A stretch of 64,000 nucleotides of DNA from Azospirillum humicireducens (GTDB lineage Bacteria; Pseudomonadota; Alphaproteobacteria; Azospirillales; Azospirillaceae). Every line of letters starts with the position of its first letter. Positions within the stretch are counted from its first letter, which is position 1. Of this stretch, positions 40,932 to 51,129 are shown piece after piece. Location of the stretch: the NCBI RefSeq assembly GCF_001639105.2, contig NZ_CP028905.1, positions 200,467 through 264,466 on the forward strand, read 5' to 3'. Under the pieces are notes generated by a model, which was given only the letters and a program-made list of their open reading frames with translations, was not told where the DNA came from and did not search any database. The translations under genes and the position numbers were made by a program.

Positions 40932-42404
40932 ATGAACGGCAATTCCGCGCAGAAGATCGTCCCGGTGCTGCTGTCCGGCGGTACGGGGTCCCGTTTGTGG
41001 CCCTTGTCGCGCGAACTGTATCCCAAGCAGTTCCTGCCGCTCTGCTCTGACCGGACGATGCTCCAGGACACCGCCCTGCGGGTCAGCGCGCAACAACCCG
41101 GCTCCATGCAGTCCGGCGCGCTTGCGGAGGCCGTCTTCGCGGCTCCCCTGGTGATCTGCAACCAGGAGCACCGCTTCCTCGCCGCCGAGCAGCTGCGCCA
41201 GTCGCGCTGCACCCCGCGCGGCATCATTCTGGAGCCGGCCGGCCGCAACACCGCCGCCGCCTGCGCGCTCGCGGCCCTGGCGGTCGCGGCCGACGATCCG
41301 GATGCGCTGCTGCTGATCCTGCCGGCCGACCACGAGATCCGCGACGCCGAGGCTTTCCGCCGCGCCGTCGGCATCGCCGCCCGCGCCGCCCAGGCCGGCC
41401 GGCTGGTCACCTTCGGCATCACCCCGACCCGGCCGGAGACCGGCTACGGCTATATCCGCCGCGGCCACTCGATGGACGAGGCCGACGGCGCCTACAACGT
41501 CGCCGCCTTCGTCGAGAAGCCGTCGCTGGAAGTGGCGGAGCGCTATCTCGCCGAGGGCAGCTATGCCTGGAACAGCGGCATGTTCCTGTTCCCGGCTGCC
41601 CGCCTGCTGGCCGAACTGGAGCGCCATGCCCCGGCGGTGCTGGCTGCCTGCCGCGAGGCGCTGGAGCAGGGGGCCAGGGACCTCGACTTCTTCCGCCTGG
41701 ATGCCGCCGCCTTCGCCAAGGCGCCCAGCATCTCCATCGACTATGCGGTGATGGAGCGCACCGACCGCGCCGCCGTCGTCCCCTGCGAGATCGGCTGGAC
41801 CGACGTCGGCGCCTGGTCGGCGCTGTGGGATGTCGGCAACAAGGACGGCGAGGGCAACGTCATCGTCGGCGATGTGCTGCTGGAGGGGGCCCGCGACTGC
41901 TACGTCCGCAGCGAGAACCACCTGACCGCGGTGGTCGGGGTGGAGAATGCCGTGGTGGTGGTGGTGGACGACGCCGTTCTGGTCGCCGACCGCTCCCAGG
42001 CCCAGGACGTCAAGCGCATCGTCGACCGGCTGAAGGCCGAGGGCCGCAGCGAGTCGGTCAGCCACCGCCGGGTCCATCGCCCCTGGGGCTCCTACCAGTC
42101 GCTGCACACCGGCGACCGTTTCCAGGTCAAGAGCCTGACCATCGCCCCCGGCTCGCGCCTGTCCTTGCAGAAGCACCATCACCGCGCCGAGCATTGGGTG
42201 GTGGTCAACGGCACCGCGCTGGTCACCCGCGGCGAGGAGCAGGTGATGGTCTACGAGAACCAGTCGATCTACATCCCGATCGGCACGGTCCACCGGCTGG
42301 AGAACCCCGGCAAGGTGCCGCTGACCATCATCGAGGTGCAGTCCGGCTCCTATCTGGGCGAGGACGACATCGTCCGGCTCGAGGACGTGTACGGCCGCAA
42401 CTGA
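40932..42404 (+). CDS. manC: Mannose-1-phosphate guanylyltransferase / mannose-6-phosphate isomerase
   Basis: 490-residue bifunctional type II PMI/GMP. N-terminal nucleotidyltransferase with VPVLLSGGTGSRLWPLSRELYPKQFLPL, then EPAGRNTAAACALAAL and FVEKPSLEVAERYL. C-terminal cupin isomerase with VHRPWGSYQSLHTGDRFQVKSLTIAPGSRLSLQKHHHRAEHWVVVNGTA. It makes GDP-mannose from mannose-6-phosphate (with a separate mutase) for exopolysaccharide or O-antigen. GGAGAG lies 5 nt before the ATG. The tnpB element lies directly upstream in the opposite direction. The catalytic signatures are complete. A hairpin after the stop probably ends the transcript. Confidence 0.95.
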   Translation: MNGNSAQKIVPVLLSGGTGSRLWPLSRELYPKQFLPLCSDRTMLQDTALRVSAQQPGSMQSGALAEAVFAAPLVICNQEHRFLAAEQLRQSRCTPRGIILEPAGRNTAAACALAALAVAADDPDALLLILPADHEIRDAEAFRRAVGIAARAAQAGRLVTFGITPTRPETGYGYIRRGHSMDEADGAYNVAAFVEKPSLEVAERYLAEGSYAWNSGMFLFPAARLLAELERHAPAVLAACREALEQGARDLDFFRLDAAAFAKAPSISIDYAVMERTDRAAVVPCEIGWTDVGAWSALWDVGNKDGEGNVIVGDVLLEGARDCYVRSENHLTAVVGVENAVVVVVDDAVLVADRSQAQDVKRIVDRLKAEGRSESVSHRRVHRPWGSYQSLHTGDRFQVKSLTIAPGSRLSLQKHHHRAEHWVVVNGTALVTRGEEQVMVYENQSIYIPIGTVHRLENPGKVPLTIIEVQSGSYLGEDDIVRLEDVYGRN

Positions 42405-42416
42405 TCCGCAGACCGA

Positions 42417-42462
42417 CCGCAAAGAGGCATGAAGCGCAAGCGTCGCTTGTGTCTCTTTGCGG
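42417..42462 (+). terminator. Terminator-like hairpin after manC
   Basis: The outer stem CCGCAAAGAG / CTCTTTGCGG is a perfect 10 bp, with an inner stem AAGCG / CGCTT, located 13 nt after the manC stop. The 3' arm contains CTCTTTGC but no long T-run, so termination may be partial. Confidence 0.6.
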
Positions 42463-42561
42463 GCGGTGGCATTGGCGGCTTGGTCCCGGTCGCCGCCTTC
42501 CGGTAAAAAGACGATGCGAGGGTGCCGCAGCGGCGCCCCGCTTTCTGCTGCCGGGACCATC

Positions 42562-42975
42562 ATGACCATCGATCCGCCGCCGGACGACCGCATCCCCGAA
42601 CTCTATGCCGACGGGGTCTTCGACATCGGCTTCGGCAACGGCATGGTCCGCATCGACCTGTTCAGCCTGTCGGCCCTGCGCAAGGACGCCAACGGCCACC
42701 CGCTGCCCGCCATCCGCCAGCGGGTGGTGATGAGCCTGCCGGGCTTCCTCGCCAGCCTGTCCGCCCTGGAAGGCATGCGTCAGCGGCTGGAGGCCGCCGG
42801 CGTGCTGCCGCCCAATTCCGGCATGGTGCCGCCGCCTGCGCCGGCCCCTGCCGCTCCGGCGTTCCAGAGCCCGGTGCCGGCCCCGATCCAGCCGGCCTCC
42901 CCCACCGGTCCGTCCACCGGCCCCGCGACCCCTGCCTCCCCGCCCGGACGGCCCCGCTCGCCGAATTTCGGCTGA
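42562..42975 (+). CDS. Small hypothetical protein encoded with the type I exporter
   Basis: 137 residues. The N-terminal 80 residues look like a compact beta-rich domain (ELYADGVFDIGFGNGMVRIDLFSLSAL, then IRQRVVMSLPGFLASLSALEGMRQRLEAAGVL) faintly like DUF3467. The C-terminal 50 residues are a proline-rich tail (PPPAPAPAAPAFQSPVPAPIQ). It ends 3 nt before the start of the ABC exporter gene, so it is surely in the same operon. A chaperone, regulatory or accessory role in type I secretion is plausible but unproved. Confidence 0.7.
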   Translation: MTIDPPPDDRIPELYADGVFDIGFGNGMVRIDLFSLSALRKDANGHPLPAIRQRVVMSLPGFLASLSALEGMRQRLEAAGVLPPNSGMVPPPAPAPAAPAFQSPVPAPIQPASPTGPSTGPATPASPPGRPRSPNFG

Positions 42976-42978
42976 CCG

Positions 42979-45198
42979 ATGCCGGACGCCAGCACGACCG
43001 TCGCGCCGTCCCCTCCGCCCGGTCCGGACGCCGCCCCCGACCGCGACGAGAGCACCGCGCTGCGCTGCCTGACGCTGGTGGCGCGCCACCATGGCCTGTC
43101 GGCCTCGCCGTCCGCCCTGCGCGCCCGTGTCGCCCCCGGCCCCAGCGGACCAAACGGTGAGCCGTCCACCGCCGACCTGCTGCGCATCGCCGCCGCCACC
43201 GGCTTCAAGGCGACCGCCCGACGGCTCGACTGGAAGGGGCTGCAGTCCCTTCCCCCCGTCTTCCCGCTGCTGGCGCGGCTGACCAACGGCAACACCGTCA
43301 TCCTGGTCGGACTGTCGCGTCCGTCCCGTCCCGATGAGGAACCGGTGGTCGGCGTCGTCGATCCGCTGGCCGACCGGCTGGACGTGATCGACGTGCCGCG
43401 CGACCGCTTCCTGGAGCGCTGGGACGGCGAGCTGGTCTTCCTCAAGCCGCGTCACGGCCTCGGCGATCCGCGCCAGCCCTTCGGCCTGCGCTGGTTCGTG
43501 CCGGAGATCCTGCGCCAGAAATCGGCCTTCCGCGACGTGGTGGCGGCGGCGCTGGTCCTGCACGCGCTCGCCCTTGCCGTCCCGGTCTATTTCCAGATCG
43601 TGATCGACAAGGTGCTGGTGAACGAGACCGTCGCCACCCTGCAGGTGCTGACCATCGGGGTGCTGGGCGCCCTGCTGTTCGAGGCGGCCTTCCGCTTCCT
43701 GCGCCAGTTCATCCTGCTGGCGGCGGCCAACCGCATCGACATCCGCCTTTTGAACCGCACCTTCGGCCATCTGCTCGACCTGCCCATCACCTTCTTCGAC
43801 GGGCATTCAGCCGGCGTCACCGTCCGCCACATGCAGCAGGTGGAGCGCATCCGCGAATTCCTGACCGGCAACCTCTTGTCCACCGTGCTCGACAGCCTGG
43901 TGCTGGTGGTCTTCCTGCCGGTGCTGTTCTTCTATTCGGTCAAGCTGACGCTGGTGGCCCTGCTGTTCGCAGGCCTGATCGCCGGGGTGATGGTCGCTCT
44001 GGTGCCGGTCTACCGCAGCCGGCTCGGCGACCTCTACAACGCCGACGCCGAGCGGCAGGCCATGCTGGTGGAGACCATCCACGGCATGCGCACCGTCAAG
44101 TCCTCCGCCCTGGAACCGCAGCAGCGCCGCAGCTGGGACCGCAAGGCCGCCCGCGCGGTGACCAGCCATTACCGGGTCGGCCGCATCTCCATCGCCGCCC
44201 GCACAGTGACCGAGTTCCTGGAGAAGGCGATGATGGTGGCGGTGGTCGCCGTCGGCGCCTTCGACGTCTTCGACCGCCAGCTGTCGGTCGGCGCCCTGAT
44301 CGCCTTCCAGATGCTGTCGGGCCGGGTGGTGACGCCGCTGGTCCAGATCGTCTCGCTGATCCACCAGTATCAGGAGACCGCCCTGTCGGTGCGCATGCTG
44401 GGCGAGGTGATGAACCACCCGGCCGAGCCCAGGCGCGAGGGCAGCGGCGCCTGTCCTTCCCTGATCGGCCGCATCGAGATCGAGGGGCTGTGCTTCCGCT
44501 ACGACCGCAACCGGCCGCCGGCGCTCGACGGCGTCACCCTGACCGTGCCGGACGGCTCGGTCGTCGGGCTGGTCGGGCGCAGCGGCTCGGGCAAGAGCAC
44601 GCTGATGCGGCTGCTCCAGGGCTTCTACCCGGTGCAGGAGGGCAGCATCCGCTATGACGGGCTCGACATCCGCGAGCTGGATCTGGCCCATCTGCGCCGC
44701 TCCATCGGCGTGGTGCTGCAGGAGAATTTCCTGTTCCGCGGCACCATCCGCGACAACATCGCCATGACCATGCCGGAGGCCAGCCGCGAGGAGATCGTCG
44801 AGGCCGCCCGGCTGGCCGGCGCCGACGAGTTCATCCACCGCCTGCCCGACGGCTACGACACGCTGGTGGAGGAGGGGGCGAGCAACCTGTCCGGCGGCCA
44901 GAAGCAGCGCATCGCCATCGCCCGCGCCCTGCTGCCCCAGCCGCGCATCCTGATCCTGGACGAGGCGACCAGCGCGCTCGACCCCGACAGCGAGGCCATC
45001 GTCATGGCCAACCTGCGGCGCATCGCCCGCGGACGCACCGTTCTGATCGTCACCCACCGCCTCTCCACCCTGACCGGCTGCGACACCATCGCCGTGCTGG
45101 AGCAGGGCCGCCTGCTCGACCTCGCCCCCCACCCCACCCTGCTCGACCGCTGCGCCGAATACCGGCATCTGTGGCAGCAGCAGAACCGGGGGCGCTGA
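42979..45198 (+). CDS. Type I secretion ABC transporter (LapB/HlyB-like, peptidase-like N-domain)
   Basis: 739 residues. Residues about 25-155 form a C39-like domain (ALRCLTLVARHHGLSASPSALR..STADLLRIAAATGFKATARRL) lacking the catalytic Cys in the usual QxxxxDCG context and the His block (VVGVVDP), so it is a docking domain, as in RTX exporters. Residues about 170-450 are six membrane segments (AVPVYFQIVIDKVLVNETVATL). The C-terminal ATPase has Walker A GRSGSGKST (about 533-541), signature LSGGQ (about 637) and Walker B ILILDEAT. It works with the HlyD partner just downstream and an outer-membrane TolC not in the window. Probable substrates are the RTX, beta-helix and subtilase proteins. Confidence 0.93.
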   Translation: MPDASTTVAPSPPPGPDAAPDRDESTALRCLTLVARHHGLSASPSALRARVAPGPSGPNGEPSTADLLRIAAATGFKATARRLDWKGLQSLPPVFPLLARLTNGNTVILVGLSRPSRPDEEPVVGVVDPLADRLDVIDVPRDRFLERWDGELVFLKPRHGLGDPRQPFGLRWFVPEILRQKSAFRDVVAAALVLHALALAVPVYFQIVIDKVLVNETVATLQVLTIGVLGALLFEAAFRFLRQFILLAAANRIDIRLLNRTFGHLLDLPITFFDGHSAGVTVRHMQQVERIREFLTGNLLSTVLDSLVLVVFLPVLFFYSVKLTLVALLFAGLIAGVMVALVPVYRSRLGDLYNADAERQAMLVETIHGMRTVKSSALEPQQRRSWDRKAARAVTSHYRVGRISIAARTVTEFLEKAMMVAVVAVGAFDVFDRQLSVGALIAFQMLSGRVVTPLVQIVSLIHQYQETALSVRMLGEVMNHPAEPRREGSGACPSLIGRIEIEGLCFRYDRNRPPALDGVTLTVPDGSVVGLVGRSGSGKSTLMRLLQGFYPVQEGSIRYDGLDIRELDLAHLRRSIGVVLQENFLFRGTIRDNIAMTMPEASREEIVEAARLAGADEFIHRLPDGYDTLVEEGASNLSGGQKQRIAIARALLPQPRILILDEATSALDPDSEAIVMANLRRIARGRTVLIVTHRLSTLTGCDTIAVLEQGRLLDLAPHPTLLDRCAEYRHLWQQQNRGR

Positions 45199-45201
45199 GC
45201 C

Positions 45202-46683
45202 ATGCCCGACAGGCGGATGCCCGAAATCGACGGCCAGGATGCCGCCCAGGCCGGGACCGGCCGCGAGATTGTCCCGGCCAAGACCGAAGCCCCTGCCCCT
45301 GCTCCCCCGGCCCGCCGCCGCACCGCCCTGCCCGCCCCGTCGCCGGGCTTCGCGCTGGACTATCTGCCGGACGGCGCGGCGATCGAACATGCGCCGCTGC
45401 CCCGGGCGGCGCGTTCCACCCTCTATGTGCTGGCCGGGCTCCTGGTGGCGCTGGTCCTGTGGGCCGGCTTCGCCCAGGTCGACCGCATCGTCACCGCCGG
45501 CGGCCGGCTGGTGACCACCGCCCCGCTGGTGGTGGCCCAGCCGCTGGAGACCGCGGTGGTGCGCGGCGTCGACGTGCAGGTCGGCGACCGGGTGCGGGCC
45601 GGCGACCGTCTGGCGACGCTCGACCCCACCTTCGCCGCGGCGGATCTGGCCGACCTGACCGCCAAGCTCGCCAGCGTCGAGGCCCAGATCGGCCGGCTGC
45701 GCGCCGAGCTGGACGGCAGCGACTTCATCCCCGCCGACACCCCCGATGCGGCGGTGCAGGCCGCCATCCTGGAGCGCCGCCGCGCCGAATACCGCTCCCG
45801 CCTCGCCTCGCTGGACGAGAAGGCGGGGCAGCTGGACAGCGCCATCGCCGCCGGCCGCCGCGCCCAGGCCGGGCTTGCCGAACGGCTCGCCGTGGTCGGC
45901 GAGGTGGAGGACATCCGCCGCCAGCTTCAGGAGCGCCAGACCGGTTCCCGCCTGACGTATCTCGAGGCGCGGGTCGAGCGGCTGCGCCTGCGCGACGAGC
46001 TGACCGCCCTGCAGGACCGCGAGCAGGCGAGCGCGCATGAACTGCGCGGCGTCCAGGCCGACCGCGCCGCCTTCATCGACGAGTGGCGCCGCAAGACGGC
46101 GGAGGATCTCGTCGAGCAGACCCGCCAGCGGGCCACGCTGGTGGAGCAGATCGCCAAGGCCGAGCGCCGCCGCTCGCTGGTCACCCTGACCGCCCCGGTC
46201 GACGCGGTGGTGCTGGAGGTGGCCAAGCGCTCCGTCGGCTCGGTCATCCGCGAGGCCGAGCCGCTGGTCACGCTGGTTCCCGCCGACGTGCCGCTGGAGG
46301 TGGAGGCGGAGATCCCATCGCGCGACATCGGTCTGGTCCGGGTCGGCGATGTCGTGCGGGTGAAGCTGGACGCCTTTCCCTTCCAGCGCCACGGCACCCT
46401 TCCCGGCGAGATCCGCACCATCAGCGCCGACGCCTTCACCCACGACCCGGCCCAGGGCGCCCAAGGCGCCGCCAACTCCGACGGCCCCCGGCCGACCGCC
46501 GGCGCCGTCTTCCGCACCCGCATCCGCCTGGCCGACACGAGGCTGGAGGAGGTGCCGGAGGGCACGCGGCTCAGCCCCGGCATGGTCGCCTCGGCCGAGA
46601 TCCGCGTCGGCACCCGGTCGGTGCTGTCCTACTTCCTCTATCCGGTGATCCGCGTGCTCGACGAGGGCATCCGCGAGCCGTAG
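45202..46683 (+). CDS. HlyD-family membrane fusion protein of type I secretion
   Basis: 493 residues. Cytoplasmic N-terminus, one membrane segment (STLYVLAGLLVALVLWAGFAQV, about 73-94), lipoyl-like half motifs (VVAQPLETAVVRGVDVQVGDRVRAGDRLATLDPTFAAADL) and a long coiled coil (about 150-320). The second lipoyl half and beta-barrel follow (LVTLTAPVDAVVLEVAKRSVGSVIREAEPLVTLVP, EIPSRDIGLVRVGDVVRVKLDAFPFQRHGTLPGEI). It bridges the ABC exporter to TolC. The start is 3 nt after the exporter stop. Full family length; the operon may end here. Confidence 0.93.
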   Translation: MPDRRMPEIDGQDAAQAGTGREIVPAKTEAPAPAPPARRRTALPAPSPGFALDYLPDGAAIEHAPLPRAARSTLYVLAGLLVALVLWAGFAQVDRIVTAGGRLVTTAPLVVAQPLETAVVRGVDVQVGDRVRAGDRLATLDPTFAAADLADLTAKLASVEAQIGRLRAELDGSDFIPADTPDAAVQAAILERRRAEYRSRLASLDEKAGQLDSAIAAGRRAQAGLAERLAVVGEVEDIRRQLQERQTGSRLTYLEARVERLRLRDELTALQDREQASAHELRGVQADRAAFIDEWRRKTAEDLVEQTRQRATLVEQIAKAERRRSLVTLTAPVDAVVLEVAKRSVGSVIREAEPLVTLVPADVPLEVEAEIPSRDIGLVRVGDVVRVKLDAFPFQRHGTLPGEIRTISADAFTHDPAQGAQGAANSDGPRPTAGAVFRTRIRLADTRLEEVPEGTRLSPGMVASAEIRVGTRSVLSYFLYPVIRVLDEGIREP

Positions 46684-46824
46684 TTGCGGCGGAGGGGCCG
46701 ATGCAGTAGAGCCTCTTGCGGGGTCGGAGAGGGACCGACGGGGTGTTCGCCGCCCCCGCGGGCCGAAGGCTCGGCGGTTCCGCCTCCCCCCGCTTCAGTC
46801 CCTGGTGCTTCGGAGCCTTCTTCC

Positions 46825-47271
46825 ATGCCTTCCGCCGCTTCCCGGCCGCTCGTCCATCGTCTGGTGGACGCCGTCCGCGTGCTCTTGGCCCAGCGCCTCG
46901 TCCGCTTCATCCTTGTCGGCGGAACCGCCACCGCCGCCCATGCCGGGACGACGATCCTGCTGGTCGACGGCATCGGCATGGCGAGTCCGACGCTCGCCAC
47001 CATCCTGGGGACCGTGGTCGGGATCGCCACATCCTATCTGGGAAATTGGGCCTGGACCTTCGGGGCGCAGGGCGGGCATGCCCACCATCTGCCCCGCTTC
47101 CTGCTGGTCTATTCCCTCATCATGGGCTTCAACGGCGGGGCGATGTACGTGATGGAGGCCACGCTCGGCCTCCATTACCTGGCCCCGCTGTTCCTCACCC
47201 TGATCATATCGCCAATTCTGACGTTTCTTCTGAACCAGCATTTCGTGTTTCGGAACGTCCATCGAGCCTGA
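46825..47271 (+). CDS. GtrA family membrane protein
   Basis: 148 residues with four hydrophobic segments (RFILVGGTATAAHAGTTILLV, TLATILGTVVGIATSYLGNWAWTF, RFLLVYSLIMGFNGGAMYVM, LAPLFLTLIISPILTFLLNQHFVF). The terminal FLLNQHFVFRN is the hallmark of the family, which translocates or binds undecaprenyl-linked sugars with a GtrB-type transferase. Its 3' end overlaps the 3' end of the convergent GtrB-like gene by 68 bp. Start chosen for family length; GGAG lies 10 nt upstream. Confidence 0.88.
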   Translation: MPSAASRPLVHRLVDAVRVLLAQRLVRFILVGGTATAAHAGTTILLVDGIGMASPTLATILGTVVGIATSYLGNWAWTFGAQGGHAHHLPRFLLVYSLIMGFNGGAMYVMEATLGLHYLAPLFLTLIISPILTFLLNQHFVFRNVHRA

Positions 47272-48232
47272 CGGCTTCCGCCAGGAAGATCGGGGCGATC
47301 TGCCTGGGGATCAGCGCGAAGTCGCGCTTGTTGTTGAGGACGACGAACAGGCCGCCCAGCGACACGGCGGCATTCTGGACCAGGACGACCATCACGATGC
47401 CGGCCACCGTCGTCGTCCAGCCGGGCGTCGCCATCCCCAGCATCTTGAGAAGCACGGCGATGACCGCCGCCAGCCCGGACAGTGCGAAGATCGCCGCCGA
47501 GAACAGCAGGATGCGGGTGAAGGTGCGCTCGCTGAACACGGCGATCGAGCTGAGGCCGTGCACCACCAGCGAGACCAGGTTCATCTTGGACTGTCCGGCA
47601 TAGCGATGGCCCCGGTCGGTGCCCACCCGGACGATGGGGCAGCGCGAGCGGATCATGGTGGCCGGGACATGCAGCAGCAGCTCGTGCATGGAGGCGAGCC
47701 GGGTCGCCGTCGCCAGCCCCATGGCGCTGAAATTGCCGAAGGAGATCGGCGTGCCGGTCAGCAGCGAGAAGACCTTCTTGTAGACCCGGTAGAACAGGGT
47801 GAAGCTCGGTCCCTCGCTGCGGCTGCGGCGGTCGGCGACCACGATGGAGCGGGGATTGTCGCGCAGGCCGGCGAGGAGGAGGGGCACATCCTCCGGCCGG
47901 TCCTCGCCGTCGCCGTCCATGATGACAACCCTGTCGGCGGCCAGCTCGACCGCCTGGCACAGGCCGATGGCGATGGCGCGCTGGTGGCCGACATTGCGCA
48001 CCAGCCGCAGCAGGGTTCCCGTGAAGGGCGTCTCGGCGACCGCCTCCTTCAGCCCAGCCTCCGGCTCGGTCGAACCGTCGTCGACGATCACCAGATGGAC
48101 GGCGCGCTCGTCGCTTCCCAGCGAGCGGCCGAGCCCGCGGATCAGCATCGCCACGGATTCCCAGTCGTTGAACACGGGAATGACGATGGCGAGCGTCGGC
48201 TGCCCGTCCTCCCGGAGCGTCGGCTTTTCCAT
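47204..48232 (-). CDS. GtrB-like family 2 glycosyltransferase (dolichol-phosphate mannosyltransferase-like)
   Basis: 342 residues. N-terminal GT-A domain with LAIVIPVFNDWESVAMLIRGL, LVIVDDGSTE, the metal-binding VIMDGDGEDRPEDV, and VVADRRSRSEG. Two C-terminal membrane segments follow (ILLFSAAIFALSGLAAVIAVLL and TVAGIVMVVLVQNAAVSLGGLFVVL), as in bactoprenol glycosyltransferases. The ATG is 1 nt past the stop of the membrane gene upstream (GGAG 9 nt upstream); an ATG 15 nt earlier would overlap that gene. It loads a sugar on undecaprenyl phosphate for the GtrC-like neighbour. Confidence 0.9.
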   Translation of the reverse strand: MEKPTLREDGQPTLAIVIPVFNDWESVAMLIRGLGRSLGSDERAVHLVIVDDGSTEPEAGLKEAVAETPFTGTLLRLVRNVGHQRAIAIGLCQAVELAADRVVIMDGDGEDRPEDVPLLLAGLRDNPRSIVVADRRSRSEGPSFTLFYRVYKKVFSLLTGTPISFGNFSAMGLATATRLASMHELLLHVPATMIRSRCPIVRVGTDRGHRYAGQSKMNLVSLVVHGLSSIAVFSERTFTRILLFSAAIFALSGLAAVIAVLLKMLGMATPGWTTTVAGIVMVVLVQNAAVSLGGLFVVLNNKRDFALIPRQIAPIFLAEAVRLDGRSETRNAGSEETSELAI

Positions 48233-48233
48233 G

Positions 48234-49982
48234 TCAGTGGACTCCATCGCCGGCCTTGGGCGGCGCATTGCGGGTCAATTGGCAGATCGAGGTGCCGTCG
48301 GCCAGCACGGCATAGGCCTCCGTTCCCGCCAGCGGCGTGGGGGCGGCGACATAGCCGTGCCAGCCGGGAGCGCTGCCGGCCGCTGCGGAGAAGGCGCGTT
48401 CCACATCCGGGCGCTTCAGGCCGCTGCGGGCCAGTCCGCGGACGATGCCGGCGCCGTCCACCAGCACGACCCATTCCGGGGTGCGGCCGGCCTGCTTGTC
48501 CCAGGCCCATCCCTCGACATAGCTCTGGCCCTTCAGCCGGCCGAGGTCGCTGACCAGGTCGAGGCTGCCGCGGCAGCGGTCGGCCGCTTCGACACGGAAC
48601 AGATCGCGGGTCGGCTGTCCCAGCCACCAGGGTTGCGGGTTGGCATAGACCGACCAGTGCCGCTTGGAAAAATCGGGAACCAGAGCCTCAATCGCCTGAC
48701 GGTCCGGATGGATTTCCCGCGAAAGAACGTCGTCATCTGCCACGCCATTGATAACGGCCAGCACCCCCTGCCAGTGGGCCTGGGACATGACTTCGATCAT
48801 GCGTGCGTAACGGACTTGGGACAGCACGAACAGACCGGCGACCGCCAGGCAGGAAAGCGCGATGGGCGTCTTCCATGCCTGCAGGGGTTTGCGCAACGTC
48901 ACGGCGGCGATCAGCCACAGGCCGATCCAGAACTGGACCTGGGCGATGGCGTAACGCGGCGCCGTCGCCACTTCGAGGCCGAACTTCATGCGCGACAGGC
49001 CGGTCATCAAGGCGCTGCCGAACCCGAACAGCATCAGGAGACAGGCGAACAGCTCGACCCTGCTGACGCTGTGGCGGCGAAGCAGGAGGTTCCGGAACAG
49101 AATCCACAGCCCCGCCAGTGATGCGGCCAGGGACAGCAGGTTCGCCGCCATATGGTTGTTGAGGAGGGCGTAGGCCGGGCTGGCGAAATAGACCACCGTG
49201 AACTTGGCTAACTCCAGGGGAGAGCCGATCGAAGTCAGGGGCGAGGAATGATACTCCAGCGTGGAGTAGTTGTAGAAGGCGGCATAGACGATGGCGTTGA
49301 GGGCAAAGACCGCCAGCAGGCTCCAGGTCGCCCGCCATGGCCAGCGGCCGGTCACCACCAGCATCAGGGCCGCGATCCAACCGATGGCGCCATAGCCGAA
49401 CGAGAATGTCGAGGCGCTGAATAGGGCCGCCACCCCCATAATCCGGCCCCAGTCCGGCGGCGCAGCGGATCGCATCCGCTCGTCGATGCCGACCAACACG
49501 CGGCTCGCGAGCACGAAGAAGGCCGCCGACAGATACATGTGGATCTGTTTGGGCCAAAGCAGATTCTCGTAATGGATCAGCCAGAACAGAGCCATGACGA
49601 CGAAGCTTGCCGCCGCCGCCAAGGACAGCTTGTGCCGATTTCCCCAGGCCCGTCGCAGTTCATCCGTCACCAAACCGGCGATCAGGCCATTCAGTGCCAG
49701 GAGCATGGCGATCAGGAAGACACCACTCGCCTTGAACAGCAAATTGTCCATGATGAAGAAAGGCATGGCAACGAATGGAAGATGTTCGTTGTCGCGAAAT
49801 ATGAGTAATTCTTTGATTGAAGCGTGAAAGTAAATATACTGAAGAGAAACCATATCCATGTAGGGGAAAACATGCATATGTATAAAAGACACGAATATTG
49901 AGTGAATCGCTATAGAGAGGCCAATGACTATTATTGCAATGAATGCAAAAATATTGACTGATTTGAACTTGCTAATAGCCAT
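48234..49982 (-). CDS. GtrC-like polytopic membrane glycosyltransferase with C-terminal GWAxD module
   Basis: 582 residues with about ten hydrophobic segments (first NIFAFIAIIVIGLSIAIHSIFVSFIHMHVFPYMD, an aspartate after the first segment being typical of GT-C enzymes). A soluble C-terminal domain (about 465-582) contains VEGWAWDKQAGRTPEWVVLVDG and GLKRPDVERAFSAAAGSAPGWHGYV, the same module as at the end of the 9.8-12 kb protein. GAGAGG 4 nt before the ATG defines the start. The first 150 nt and the upstream gap are notably AT-rich. With the GtrA- and GtrB-like genes it should glucosylate a surface glycan in the periplasm. Confidence 0.78.
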   Translation of the reverse strand: MAISKFKSVNIFAFIAIIVIGLSIAIHSIFVSFIHMHVFPYMDMVSLQYIYFHASIKELLIFRDNEHLPFVAMPFFIMDNLLFKASGVFLIAMLLALNGLIAGLVTDELRRAWGNRHKLSLAAAASFVVMALFWLIHYENLLWPKQIHMYLSAAFFVLASRVLVGIDERMRSAAPPDWGRIMGVAALFSASTFSFGYGAIGWIAALMLVVTGRWPWRATWSLLAVFALNAIVYAAFYNYSTLEYHSSPLTSIGSPLELAKFTVVYFASPAYALLNNHMAANLLSLAASLAGLWILFRNLLLRRHSVSRVELFACLLMLFGFGSALMTGLSRMKFGLEVATAPRYAIAQVQFWIGLWLIAAVTLRKPLQAWKTPIALSCLAVAGLFVLSQVRYARMIEVMSQAHWQGVLAVINGVADDDVLSREIHPDRQAIEALVPDFSKRHWSVYANPQPWWLGQPTRDLFRVEAADRCRGSLDLVSDLGRLKGQSYVEGWAWDKQAGRTPEWVVLVDGAGIVRGLARSGLKRPDVERAFSAAAGSAPGWHGYVAAPTPLAGTEAYAVLADGTSICQLTRNAPPKAGDGVH

Positions 49983-50114
49983 AACGCCTCTCAAAAATTT
50001 ATCTCTTCATCGATCCATGCTGATCGATCCAGCTTCATTACCGGAGTCTTTTTTCGCTGGATGCCGACATGGAGGAATTCGTCATCTAGCATTCACCTCA
50101 TGGTAAGTCTTCAT

Positions 50115-51074
<960 letters not shown>

Positions 51075-51129
51075 CGGGGGTCTTCTCTTCTGGGTGTGGG
51101 GTGGGCGACGGCGGACGGGCGGGGCCGGC

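Noticed and set aside
40825-40932. N-terminal extension of TnpB as a longer protein
   Set aside because: The added residues (RRRSAAEEVWVFGG-type) come from the manC leader and are not part of the TnpB family start.
43807-46464. Minus-strand open frame of 885 residues
   Set aside because: Antisense of the type I ABC exporter and HlyD genes, which have all expected motifs.
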